Below are positions 1 through 6,905 of a stretch of 10,214 bases of DNA, piece after piece (positions within the stretch are counted from its first letter, which is position 1; every line of letters starts with the position of its first letter). A program made the translations under genes and the position numbers. The notes under the pieces are model-generated. The model was given only the letters and a program-made list of their open reading frames with translations. It was not told the origin of the DNA and did no database searches. Source of the DNA: a bacterium (GTDB lineage Bacteria; Desulfobacterota; Anaeroferrophillalia; Anaeroferrophillales; Anaeroferrophillaceae); assembly GCA_029940125.1 (NCBI GenBank), contig JAOZRP010000058.1, positions 1-10,214 on the forward strand, in the 5' to 3' direction.

Positions 1-33
1 ATGCCGGAACATCCTGACACCCTGATTTGGGTT

Positions 34-55
34 GCGGGCGCCAAGCCCGCCTTGG
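34..55. repeat. Two mutually exclusive small hairpins
   Basis: GCGGGC (34-39) can pair with GCCCGC (45-50). Alternatively CCAAG (41-45) can pair with CTTGG (51-55). The two stems overlap and cannot form together. No T-run follows in the minus direction. The stretch may belong to a larger repeat together with 66-95 or simply be GC-rich intergenic sequence. No gene can be defended in 1-114. Confidence 0.35.
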
Positions 56-65
56 TGTTGATCGG

Positions 66-95
66 GAAAGCATTCATTTCCCAATGAACGCTTTC
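66..95. repeat. Inverted repeat / hairpin with TTCCCA loop, downstream of the 2079-aa gene
   Basis: Arms 66-77 and 84-95 are complementary at 11 of 12 positions on the plus strand. On the minus-strand RNA the odd pair becomes a G-U wobble, so all 12 positions pair. The loop is TTCCCA (78-83). There is no T-run after it in the minus direction, so it is not a classic terminator, although it lies only about 20 bp beyond the stop of the 2079-aa gene. Its core, TTCAT-TTCCCA-ATGAA, has the same geometry as the hairpin at 10003-10018. It may therefore be a dispersed repeat or an RNA structure that stabilises the 3' end. Function unknown. Confidence 0.6.
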
Positions 96-114
96 ACCGG
101 CCCCGGCCGCTACA

Positions 115-3100
115 TCAAAACCAGTCCTTCGGATTGCAGCAGGTGCATTTCGCGTGGGCACCGATGCCGGGACTGGGCAGAATATAAATATCGGCCCCAC
201 CCTTGAGGCAGCAGCAGGAAACACTGAAGCCGAAGCCGAATTTCACCGGGCTGCAGCAGCCAATCCAGGCATGGGTATCGACGTCCAGACCGATATTTTT
301 CACCGGGTTGATAAACTTCCCGCTGATATGGCCGCTCAGGCCGCCGTCAAAACGCAGGGGGTTGAGAGCCAGGGAAACCTCCCCTGCCTGCGACACGTTG
401 CCGGCCGCCCCCCAACCATCGTAGGTTTTTTCATAATAGCGATAATAATTCGCTCCGACCAGGAGGCCCTCCTCACTGCCCAGCAGCAGGTAAGCTTCCC
501 CCTGAACGGCAGAGGTCAGGTGGCCGCTGACCGGCAGTTCCCTGGTGCCCATGAAAAATTTCCAGACCCCGGAATCCAGGTGGACGCCGCAGCTGTGTTC
601 CGGCGCCGTAATGTGAATCTGGTCGCCCAGGAGGGAAACATCACCCCAAATTTCCCCGTCGAAGGCGGACTGCCAGTAGCGCAGCCGACCTCTTAAATCG
701 GCTTGCCCGAACAGCAGGGCATGGCCAAGCAGCTCATAATAGGAATCACTGGGCTGGATGGTCAGCACTCCGTCGGCCCTGATAACATTCGACTCCCCGA
801 TGGAAAGGCCCATGCCGGCCGAGAAAAGCACCCCCTTGCCAGGACTGGGACAGGCATTGAAGCCGCCGGCCTGGGTAAAGGCGTCATGATCGAAATTGTA
901 GGCCAGGCCGCCCTGAACCATTTCCAGGTAAACCTCTGTAAAAACTGGGACGTGCAGGTTGTCGCCCCGGAAAAAGGCCAGCCAGTAGCGGCTGCCGCCT
1001 TCATTCCCGAAGCGGAACGTGCCCTCAATGGCGGGGGTATTGTCACCGAACATGTGGGTGTCCACATGGCCGCCGAAGGTGTCGTTGCCACAGCCGCCGC
1101 CCGACATGCTCGCCCCCAAAGCCAGCTGAAGATATCCCAGGCCGCTGTCATCCACGACGCTGGCATAGGAGGAGTTGTCGGCATACTTCAGCCCCCCGCC
1201 GCCCGCCTGGCCGGAACCATGTTGATACTTGATGCGAAACTCATTGCTGCTCACCGGGTTAGTTTCCGGGAAGTGGGATTTAAGCACAATCTCCGCCGGG
1301 TGCTCCGGACCGGTAGAAAAGGCGTCGTGGTTGACGTCCTTGTTGATGCCGTAGATGATATGCACCGGCTGCTCGGACCGGCCCAGTCCCTCAAGCGAAA
1401 ACTCAGTGGTAAAATCAAGGGTCAGTTTGCGGCGGTCGTTCTCGCCGCCAACCTTGACGTCCAGGGCGGAAATCACCTCGTCGGCTCCCCCAACCTGGCC
1501 CTTGATGTCCAGCGGGATGGTTGAACCGGTATATTCCACGAAGCCGTAAATGGAAAACAAGAGGTCGTTGACGGCCACGGCATCGGCAAACAGACCGCCC
1601 TGCTCGTCCCTGAAGGTTAATTCAGCATCGGCCTGCAGGCCCCAGCCGCTTTCCGCGTGGATGAAGTCCTTGGGAATTATTTTCATATCAATGACGTCAT
1701 AGTGTTCTGTGCTGACCGGCAGGTGGTCAAGGCCCAGCTGGATGTCAACATCGCCGCCCGGTGAATAATTGAAATGGGTGTCGCTGCCCTCCAGGCGAAC
1801 CTTGGGCCAGGCCATGTCGACGTAGAAACCGGCATAGTGAACGCTGAGACCGCTTTTGAAAGCATTGATGGTCAGCTTGCTCCAGCCAATCCTGCCGTCG
1901 CCGAAAGCGTGGCTGAAACTGCCGGTTTCGGCATGGCCGCAGAGGCCGGCATCAGTAATGCCCCAGCCGGCAACAGCCACGGGTACGTCCACCAGGTCGA
2001 ACATGTAGGGATGCAAAGTCGCGGCGCCCAGGTGAACCCCCACCCAGGCAGGACCACCGTAGCCACAGTCCGGCGATTCACCTTCGACATGGCTGAGATC
2101 GAGGCGGACGTCATTCGATTCGATATTGGTCATGCACCAGCCGATCCTGGTCCGACCCATGTGCAGGCCGTCGGCATACCAGTCGCCGTCCGCCGACAGC
2201 GGCGACGACACTCCCGACCACGACGGCGGCACCTCGGAACCGGACAGGCGGATGGTGGCATCCTTGATCGCCACGTCCATCATCGCCTTGAGGTGCCTGC
2301 CGGCAACGCCTTTCAGGGCAGTCAGGGTCGCAGTCATGCCGGGAAGGCCGTCGATTTTTTCACTGGCATGCACCTCGAGCACCCCCTGCTGCACGGTCAG
2401 GCCGTCGGCAACCTGCCACTGCTGAAAGGAAATGGGAAGGTAATGTTCGCTGGTGGAACCGGGGCCTCCGTCCGGAAGCTTATAGATCAAAAGCCCGCTG
2501 CCGCTGTAAATATTATTCCTGACCTGGAGGTTTTTCAAACCGGTCACTTCAAAGACGCCTTCCTGGGTGGGAAAGTTAAAACGGCAGGGCAGGTCGCTGG
2601 TACTTTCCTGCACCAGGTAGCGTTTTTCGGGAGAGATGACGGCATACGGAGGCTGGAACATTATTTTCCCGGACGGGGAAAAATTCCGGGACATGTTTTC
2701 TTTCAGTGCTTTCATCATGAGGCCGGAACCGGTTGACCACTTTCTACTGATAATTCCACTTGATGAAGAAAACGGGATCACGTCCGGCCGCAGGCCGCCT
2801 TTGGAAACAACCGGGGGCAGGGCCGACCGGGAACCGACAGAACCACCATCCTTGCCGGATCCCTTCATGTTCAACCCTTTCAGCGACGACTGCAGAGCCA
2901 CCGCGTTCACCATCGACCAGGTGGGATCAGGAACAACCATCGCGCTCAGCTGCACCCGGTGCAGGCCGACATCCTTGACCGGCAGCCGGGGTGATTCCAG
3001 AAGGTAGTCCGAGCGCAGCGGCTCGCCCCAGGAAGACGAATCGGTCGTAAGGTCGCGGCGCAGCTCGGACGGGCCGATCTTGACATCCCGGCTGCTGACC

Positions 3101-6100
3101 ACCACTCCGTCAACCAGCCACTGAATCCGGGCATAGCCCTGGCCGTAATATGTCAACCGGCCCCGGGCCCACAGACCGCCGTCGCAGGTGGAAACCGTGG
3201 CATCCTCGCCCAGGGAAACAATCCTGCTTCGATCAATATCCTTGGTTATGGAGTGAACGTCATTCGTTTTCCCCAGCTTTCCAGCCGCGGCCTTCAACCT
3301 GGAGATACGCTTCCCGCCGCCCTTTTTCCGGAGCTTGCCGAGCTTTTTCAAATCATGCTTCCCGATCCCGCCCGGACTGGCAGCCACGTCGTTGGAAGAA
3401 AAAGCCACAATCTCAACGGCATCAAGATGCAAGGGCCCGGTGGCCGCCGTATCCTGGACAATGGTAACGTCTATCGGCTCACAGTACAGCATAAAGATCC
3501 GGCTGCCGGGCATTTCCATGCCCGCGGCGGCTGAAGGCGCTTTGCCGCCTTCGCCAAGGGAGTAGCCGAGGCCGCCGGCATCGCTGACAATCCGGTCATT
3601 GGAAGCCAGCATGATGGTTTTTTCATCACTGGCGGCGGTTTCTGCCGCCGGCCGGGCGGCATGGGCGGCAACAATCCGATCAACCTGATCCATCTGGTCC
3701 TGGGGAACCACATAGATCCGCACCTGGAAGGTGCCGGGGTAAAAATACTGGTGTGATTCGCTGAACTTCATCAAATCGGCGTTGGACCAGCCGGGCAGGG
3801 ACGACTCAATGGCCATGGCCTGGAGCCTGGTCCAGGTGCCGTCCCCCCAGTCGATGATGACATTGTTGAACTGGTAGGTATCATCCGCTATGGTTCCACC
3901 GCTGAACTTGCTGGAGGTTTTGACGCTGATCGCCCAGGGGGAATTTTTGATCGAAAACTTGCCGCCGATCTTCATGGTGTCGCCGGGATAATGGTTCTCG
4001 TCCTTGCGGCCGGCGGGATGCGACCATTGGATCCTGTCAAGCTCAACCTGGTTCTTTTCATCGCAGGTCACCCCCGTAGGCCAGGCCTCCGGCAAATGCA
4101 AAGGCCATCGTTCCGAGATTTCAATCTCAACCAGCTCGGTTGACGACGACACCCTAACATTCTCTTTTTTCTTTTTGCCCAGCTTCCGGTTTTTCAGCTT
4201 TTTCCCGGCCGGCTGGGCGCTGTCCGGTGAACAGCGTACCCGTTTATAGCCGACCACCTGCCAGAGCAGACTAACATCGTCTTTATTGTCCCGGATATAT
4301 TTCTCCACGGGCGTCATCCGCCGGGAGCCGGCAGCGGCACCGGGAACATAGGCGGCGGAAAAAACCGGGGACTCTAGGCTGTATTTCTGGAAGCCGGCCT
4401 TGCGGCCCGTGGCCCGGCCCTCTCCCGGCAGGCCGCGCACCCCCGTCATTTTGCTCTGGGGGCGGTCATTGATCCCGAAAGAAGGACGGGAAGCCTTGGT
4501 GGGGGCCCTTTCCATATCCGGCCGCTGCTGCTTGAATTTTATGCCGGCCCGGTCGCCGATGGATCCAAACTGGTGGAGCAGTTCGGCAATGAACCGGCTG
4601 CCGGGCTTGAAAGCGGTAATGTAGACGGCCGGATTGCCAAGGTTAATGGTTTTCGTGTAGACAATCGTACCCTGGGGGGTCATGAAGCGAATTTCAAACT
4701 CATCGGCCAGGCCGGGAACTTCTTCCTTCCAGATCAGGACGGTCTCATCGTTAAGCACCGGCACCGGGTGGCGGTTGTTGGCCATGTCACCGGAATACGA
4801 CCACTCCGGTTCCTGAAGGAAAACGGCTCCCTGGCGCAGGACGATGTCTTTTTCCGACGGCCAGACCAGGGACGGAACCCTGGTCAAGTTCATTGACGGC
4901 TTGACCACCCAGCCCCTGAGCGAGGTTTTCTCTTCCTGGCCGTTCTGTTCAACCACGGCAAAGCGAATTCCGGCGCTGGTTTTCTTGTCCACCCGGAGGG
5001 AAAAAACCAGGCCGGTTTTTCCCCGGTGCTTCAGGTTGCTCACCCGGATTCCCGGGCCAAAGGAAACGGTCTCAATGACGTCAAGGCGGTCGCCCCGGAT
5101 GGCAACCTGGTAGCTCCGGCCCGGCAGCCACCGGTCGGGACGCAGGGAGGAAAAAACCGGCCGTAAAGCCATTGGAATGGGCTTGAAAACTTTTTTCAGC
5201 GGCGGTTTCAGGGACGGAGCGGCAACCTCGACATAACCTTCCACGGCCGCGGCCGGCAGGGCCAGGGTCGCGGCATTCTGAACCGGCGGCTGCCCCTGCA
5301 AACGCACCAGGTGCCGGCCCGGGCGGGCGGAGTCGGCAACCTGCACCTCGATTCGGGCGCTGCCCTGGTCAACTATCTGCAGTTCCCCCACCGGTTGAAT
5401 GCCCGCATCGAAAACTACAGACGGCTCCGGAGGAAAAACATCTCCCTGGATGTTCAACTGGTACTTCCGCCCCGGCACCAGGGGGGAAGGAGTAATGGTC
5501 AATCCCGCCACCTTTTCCCCAGCCACCAGGGTAATGGTCGGCCGCTGAACCTTGCTTTTCCCCCGCACGCTCAGGGTGATGGTTCTTTTGCCGGGAGCGG
5601 CGTCGGCAGCCACAACCACCGGCACGAGAACAAAGTTGTCATAGGGCAGCACATCCCCCGCAACCTGGACGCCCGGGCCAAAATCGAGCTTCATGCTCCC
5701 GGAAAGGCCGCTGCCCCGCAGCTCCAGGGAATACTCCCCGCCAATTTCCAGCTGTTGGGGACGCACCCCAGTAACAATCGGAAAGGCTTCTACATGGGTG
5801 AGACTGGGAGCCTGGTGCGGCGAGGAACTTTCAATCTGGTAGGAGGGCTTCTGCAGTTTCACCCGCAGAATCTTTTTCTCCGTCGCCACCACTCTTTTGG
5901 TCTCCGCATTGTTGCCGTAATTGCGTTCGGCCAGTTCACGGTGCACGGGATTAACTTCAACCCGGACCGGCTTCACTCCGGGCGGGGCAGGCACCACCAA
6001 GACGGCACGGACCGGCTGCTTCTGTCTGGGCCGCAGGTTGATAAAAATATCTTTCTGCTGGCGGCCGCAGGTAAAACGGATCCGCACTTTTTTTCGTTCC

Positions 6101-6354
6101 ACGGCATCGGGATTCTGCACCACCGCTTTGATTTCCAGGCGGTCCCCGACAGTGACCTTTTGCTTGTCAATGGTCAACGAGTGCGGCACCAGCACCAGGT
6201 CCGCTTTAAAGGTCATTCCCCGGGTGGTGCTGCCGCTGGAAGTTGAAAACATGTGCACATCGACGGCCCAGGCCTGGCCGACGAAGAGCAGGAAAACAAC
6301 AAGATTAAGAAAACAAAAGGCGATAAATCGGCAGGAACGTTCAGCGGGCAACAT
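115..6354 (-). CDS. Giant exported multi-domain protein (CARDB, Ig/TIG-like repeats, PKD, Cys-rich C-terminus), function unknown
   Basis: A 2079-aa protein. Residues 1-30 form a signal peptide with an AWA cleavage site. CARDB-like domain at about 50-155 (N-Y-G-N-N near its end). Three related Ig/TIG-like units at about 188-277, 280-365 and 395-482 share a G-x-x-Y-x-L-x-I-x-G start and, in the first and third, an F-G-P-G motif. Fn3-like module at about 500-575. Lysine-rich linkers at about 715-735 and 1000-1027. PKD-type domain at about 790-890 with DWGDG at 835-839 and a Y-x-P-G-T-F-x-V end. Another beta domain lies at about 1050-1130. Residues 1240-2079 are Gly/aromatic-rich and beta-rich, of a family I cannot name. 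The last 52 residues hold eight Cys (2033-2034, 2047-2049, 2070, 2072-2073). There is no CxxCH haem motif, sortase motif or PEP-CTERM. The ATG has a GGAGG six bases upstream. Probably periplasmic or surface-exposed, scaffold- or adhesin-like; this is inferred from the domain types. No catalytic motif seen. Confidence 0.95.
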   Translation of the reverse strand: MLPAERSCRFIAFCFLNLVVFLLFVGQAWAVDVHMFSTSSGSTTRGMTFKADLVLVPHSLTIDKQKVTVGDRLEIKAVVQNPDAVERKKVRIRFTCGRQQKDIFINLRPRQKQPVRAVLVVPAPPGVKPVRVEVNPVHRELAERNYGNNAETKRVVATEKKILRVKLQKPSYQIESSSPHQAPSLTHVEAFPIVTGVRPQQLEIGGEYSLELRGSGLSGSMKLDFGPGVQVAGDVLPYDNFVLVPVVVAADAAPGKRTITLSVRGKSKVQRPTITLVAGEKVAGLTITPSPLVPGRKYQLNIQGDVFPPEPSVVFDAGIQPVGELQIVDQGSARIEVQVADSARPGRHLVRLQGQPPVQNAATLALPAAAVEGYVEVAAPSLKPPLKKVFKPIPMALRPVFSSLRPDRWLPGRSYQVAIRGDRLDVIETVSFGPGIRVSNLKHRGKTGLVFSLRVDKKTSAGIRFAVVEQNGQEEKTSLRGWVVKPSMNLTRVPSLVWPSEKDIVLRQGAVFLQEPEWSYSGDMANNRHPVPVLNDETVLIWKEEVPGLADEFEIRFMTPQGTIVYTKTINLGNPAVYITAFKPGSRFIAELLHQFGSIGDRAGIKFKQQRPDMERAPTKASRPSFGINDRPQSKMTGVRGLPGEGRATGRKAGFQKYSLESPVFSAAYVPGAAAGSRRMTPVEKYIRDNKDDVSLLWQVVGYKRVRCSPDSAQPAGKKLKNRKLGKKKKENVRVSSSTELVEIEISERWPLHLPEAWPTGVTCDEKNQVELDRIQWSHPAGRKDENHYPGDTMKIGGKFSIKNSPWAISVKTSSKFSGGTIADDTYQFNNVIIDWGDGTWTRLQAMAIESSLPGWSNADLMKFSESHQYFYPGTFQVRIYVVPQDQMDQVDRIVAAHAARPAAETAASDEKTIMLASNDRIVSDAGGLGYSLGEGGKAPSAAAGMEMPGSRIFMLYCEPIDVTIVQDTAATGPLHLDAVEIVAFSSNDVAASPGGIGKHDLKKLGKLRKKGGGKRISRLKAAAGKLGKTNDVHSITKDIDRSRIVSLGEDATVSTCDGGLWARGRLTYYGQGYARIQWLVDGVVVSSRDVKIGPSELRRDLTTDSSSWGEPLRSDYLLESPRLPVKDVGLHRVQLSAMVVPDPTWSMVNAVALQSSLKGLNMKGSGKDGGSVGSRSALPPVVSKGGLRPDVIPFSSSSGIISRKWSTGSGLMMKALKENMSRNFSPSGKIMFQPPYAVISPEKRYLVQESTSDLPCRFNFPTQEGVFEVTGLKNLQVRNNIYSGSGLLIYKLPDGGPGSTSEHYLPISFQQWQVADGLTVQQGVLEVHASEKIDGLPGMTATLTALKGVAGRHLKAMMDVAIKDATIRLSGSEVPPSWSGVSSPLSADGDWYADGLHMGRTRIGWCMTNIESNDVRLDLSHVEGESPDCGYGGPAWVGVHLGAATLHPYMFDLVDVPVAVAGWGITDAGLCGHAETGSFSHAFGDGRIGWSKLTINAFKSGLSVHYAGFYVDMAWPKVRLEGSDTHFNYSPGGDVDIQLGLDHLPVSTEHYDVIDMKIIPKDFIHAESGWGLQADAELTFRDEQGGLFADAVAVNDLLFSIYGFVEYTGSTIPLDIKGQVGGADEVISALDVKVGGENDRRKLTLDFTTEFSLEGLGRSEQPVHIIYGINKDVNHDAFSTGPEHPAEIVLKSHFPETNPVSSNEFRIKYQHGSGQAGGGGLKYADNSSYASVVDDSGLGYLQLALGASMSGGGCGNDTFGGHVDTHMFGDNTPAIEGTFRFGNEGGSRYWLAFFRGDNLHVPVFTEVYLEMVQGGLAYNFDHDAFTQAGGFNACPSPGKGVLFSAGMGLSIGESNVIRADGVLTIQPSDSYYELLGHALLFGQADLRGRLRYWQSAFDGEIWGDVSLLGDQIHITAPEHSCGVHLDSGVWKFFMGTRELPVSGHLTSAVQGEAYLLLGSEEGLLVGANYYRYYEKTYDGWGAAGNVSQAGEVSLALNPLRFDGGLSGHISGKFINPVKNIGLDVDTHAWIGCCSPVKFGFGFSVSCCCLKGGADIYILPSPGIGAHAKCTCCNPKDWF

Positions 6355-6360
6355 GGGCGG

Positions 6361-6365
6361 CCTCC
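6361..6365 (-). promoter_or_regulatory. Shine-Dalgarno of the 2079-aa gene
   Basis: The minus strand reads GGAGG six bases before the ATG at 6352-6354. This fixes the start, which is directly followed by a well-formed signal peptide. Confidence 0.85.
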
Positions 6366-6376
6366 AGGTCAGGGTT

Positions 6377-6401
6377 CATCCGGAAATTGATCTTCCGGAT
6401 G
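6377..6401 (-). promoter_or_regulatory. 9-bp hairpin in the leader of the 2079-aa gene
   Basis: CATCCGGAA (6377-6385) and TTCCGGATG (6393-6401) are perfect complements around a 7-base loop. The outer bases can add a wobble and an A-U pair. The stem ends 11 bases upstream of the GGAGG. No T-run follows, so it is not a terminator. It could protect the leader from decay, bind a regulator, or mark an operator palindrome in DNA. The structure is visible; its role is inference. Confidence 0.55.
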
Positions 6402-6500
6402 GAAACAAGTCAAAAGGTCCGGCAATCAAAAAAACTCGCGTATCGATGGTTTTCACATCGCTGCAGTCCACCATCACTCCGGTGAACCAATGCAGTACTG

Positions 6501-6734
6501 TCCGGTTAGAAACTTGCGTGAGGCAACCGGTGCAGTTTTCAGCGCTTTTTGGCGCTCGCTTGCCTGTTTTTCCATCGGCTCATGACGCTAAAGTTGCCAA
6601 ACTCGCCCTGCCGGGCTCAAACAAGGCAACTTTTACGCTTCAATCGCCGGGAAAAACTTTGGGCAGCTCACGATGTCGCTCCTGAAAACAGCACCGGTTG
6701 CCGGCATTCAATGCCTCGCAAAAAGCATACCGGA
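6501..6734. mobile_element. Imperfect palindromic element, MITE-like or folded dispersed repeat
   Basis: The two halves are inverted copies of each other around a centre near 6611. The strongest block is 6522-6542 against 6682-6702: 21 bases, 20 matching in inverted orientation, including the shared core GGCAACCGGTGC. Next inward, 6566-6598 pairs with 6625-6657, with exact ends (8 and 9 bases; GTTTTTCC and AAAGTTGCC) and a diverged middle. At the centre GCCC (6605-6608) faces GGGC (6613-6616). Outermost are TCCGGT (6501-6506) and ACCGGA (6729-6734). The right half carries about 12 extra bases that include a GGCATTCAATGCC palindrome (6703-6715). No transposase reading frame lies inside, so it would be non-autonomous. 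No clear target-site duplication was found. A long RNA hairpin with a biological role is the alternative. Confidence 0.65.
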
Positions 6735-6754
6735 TACGACTGAAACCGATGATC

Positions 6755-6793
6755 AAAAAAAACTCCGGCCGGCAGCATTCACGCCGGTCGGAG
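6755..6793 (-). terminator. Rho-independent terminator after the 358-aa gene
   Basis: On the minus strand an 11-base arm (6793-6783) pairs with 6773-6763 with a single A-C mismatch. The 9-base loop is followed directly by eight T residues (6762-6755). It lies about 100 bases past the stop of the 358-aa gene and ahead of the 2079-aa gene. It should end most transcripts of the upstream operon. Confidence 0.85.
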
Positions 6794-6850
6794 CAGCACT
6801 TGGAGACAATTATTCATGTTCATATCCGGATAAATATTTCACCGGGTCCA

Positions 6851-6871
6851 CCGGCGGTACAAACCCGCCGG
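6851..6871. repeat. GC-rich hairpin in the 3' untranslated region
   Basis: CCGGCGG (6851-6857) and CCGCCGG (6865-6871) are perfect complements around a 7-base loop, about 25 bases past the stop of the 358-aa gene. With no T-run it is not a terminator by itself. It could act as a 3' stabiliser ahead of the real terminator at 6793-6755. Confidence 0.5.
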
Positions 6872-6885
6872 CAACCTGCAATATT

Positions 6886-6905
6886 TTATGACCCGTTATG
6901 ACCCG
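6886..6905. repeat. 10-bp perfect tandem duplication across a stop codon
   Basis: TTATGACCCG occurs twice in a row (6886-6895 and 6896-6905). The second copy contains the TAA stop of the 358-aa gene read on the minus strand. This looks like a slippage duplication at the 3' end of the gene. Confidence 0.8.

Larger units (their letters stand above)
6355..6895. other. 541-bp intergenic region between the 358-aa and 2079-aa genes
   Basis: No protein-coding gene is supported here; short open frames on both strands lack ribosome binding sites and family resemblance. Reading in the minus direction it contains a GC hairpin (6871-6851), a Rho-independent terminator (6793-6755), a long imperfect palindrome (6734-6501) and a leader of about 145 bases with a hairpin and the ribosome binding site of the next gene. 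A promoter for the 2079-aa gene is expected between the palindrome and the hairpin, but I found no convincing sigma-70 or sigma-54 match. No riboswitch consensus was recognised. Confidence 0.7.

Noticed and set aside
1..77. Minus-strand open frame starting at ATG 77-75 and running off the left edge (MNAFPINTKAGLAP...)
   Set aside because: It starts inside the 66-95 hairpin with no spaced ribosome binding site and only about 25 codons are visible; it is more likely part of a repeat.
1774..2736. Plus-strand open frame of 320 codons, and similar ones at 154-696, 703-1524 and 5311-6246
   Set aside because: All lie antisense within the 2079-aa gene, have low-complexity His/Gly/Ala-rich translations typical of shadow frames, and have no plausible ribosome binding sites.
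6428..6460. Possible terminator (CGATG/CATCG stem and a seven-T run) in the giant gene's leader
   Set aside because: The stem is only 5 bp and is separated from the T-run by nine bases.
6355..6760. Cyclic-di-GMP (GEMM) or other riboswitch in the leader
   Set aside because: The conserved GEMM core and receptor-loop sequences were looked for on both strands and not found; no other riboswitch class was recognised.
6549..6901. Short plus-strand open frames in the intergenic region
   Set aside because: They run through the palindrome and terminator arms, lack ribosome binding sites and look like no protein family.
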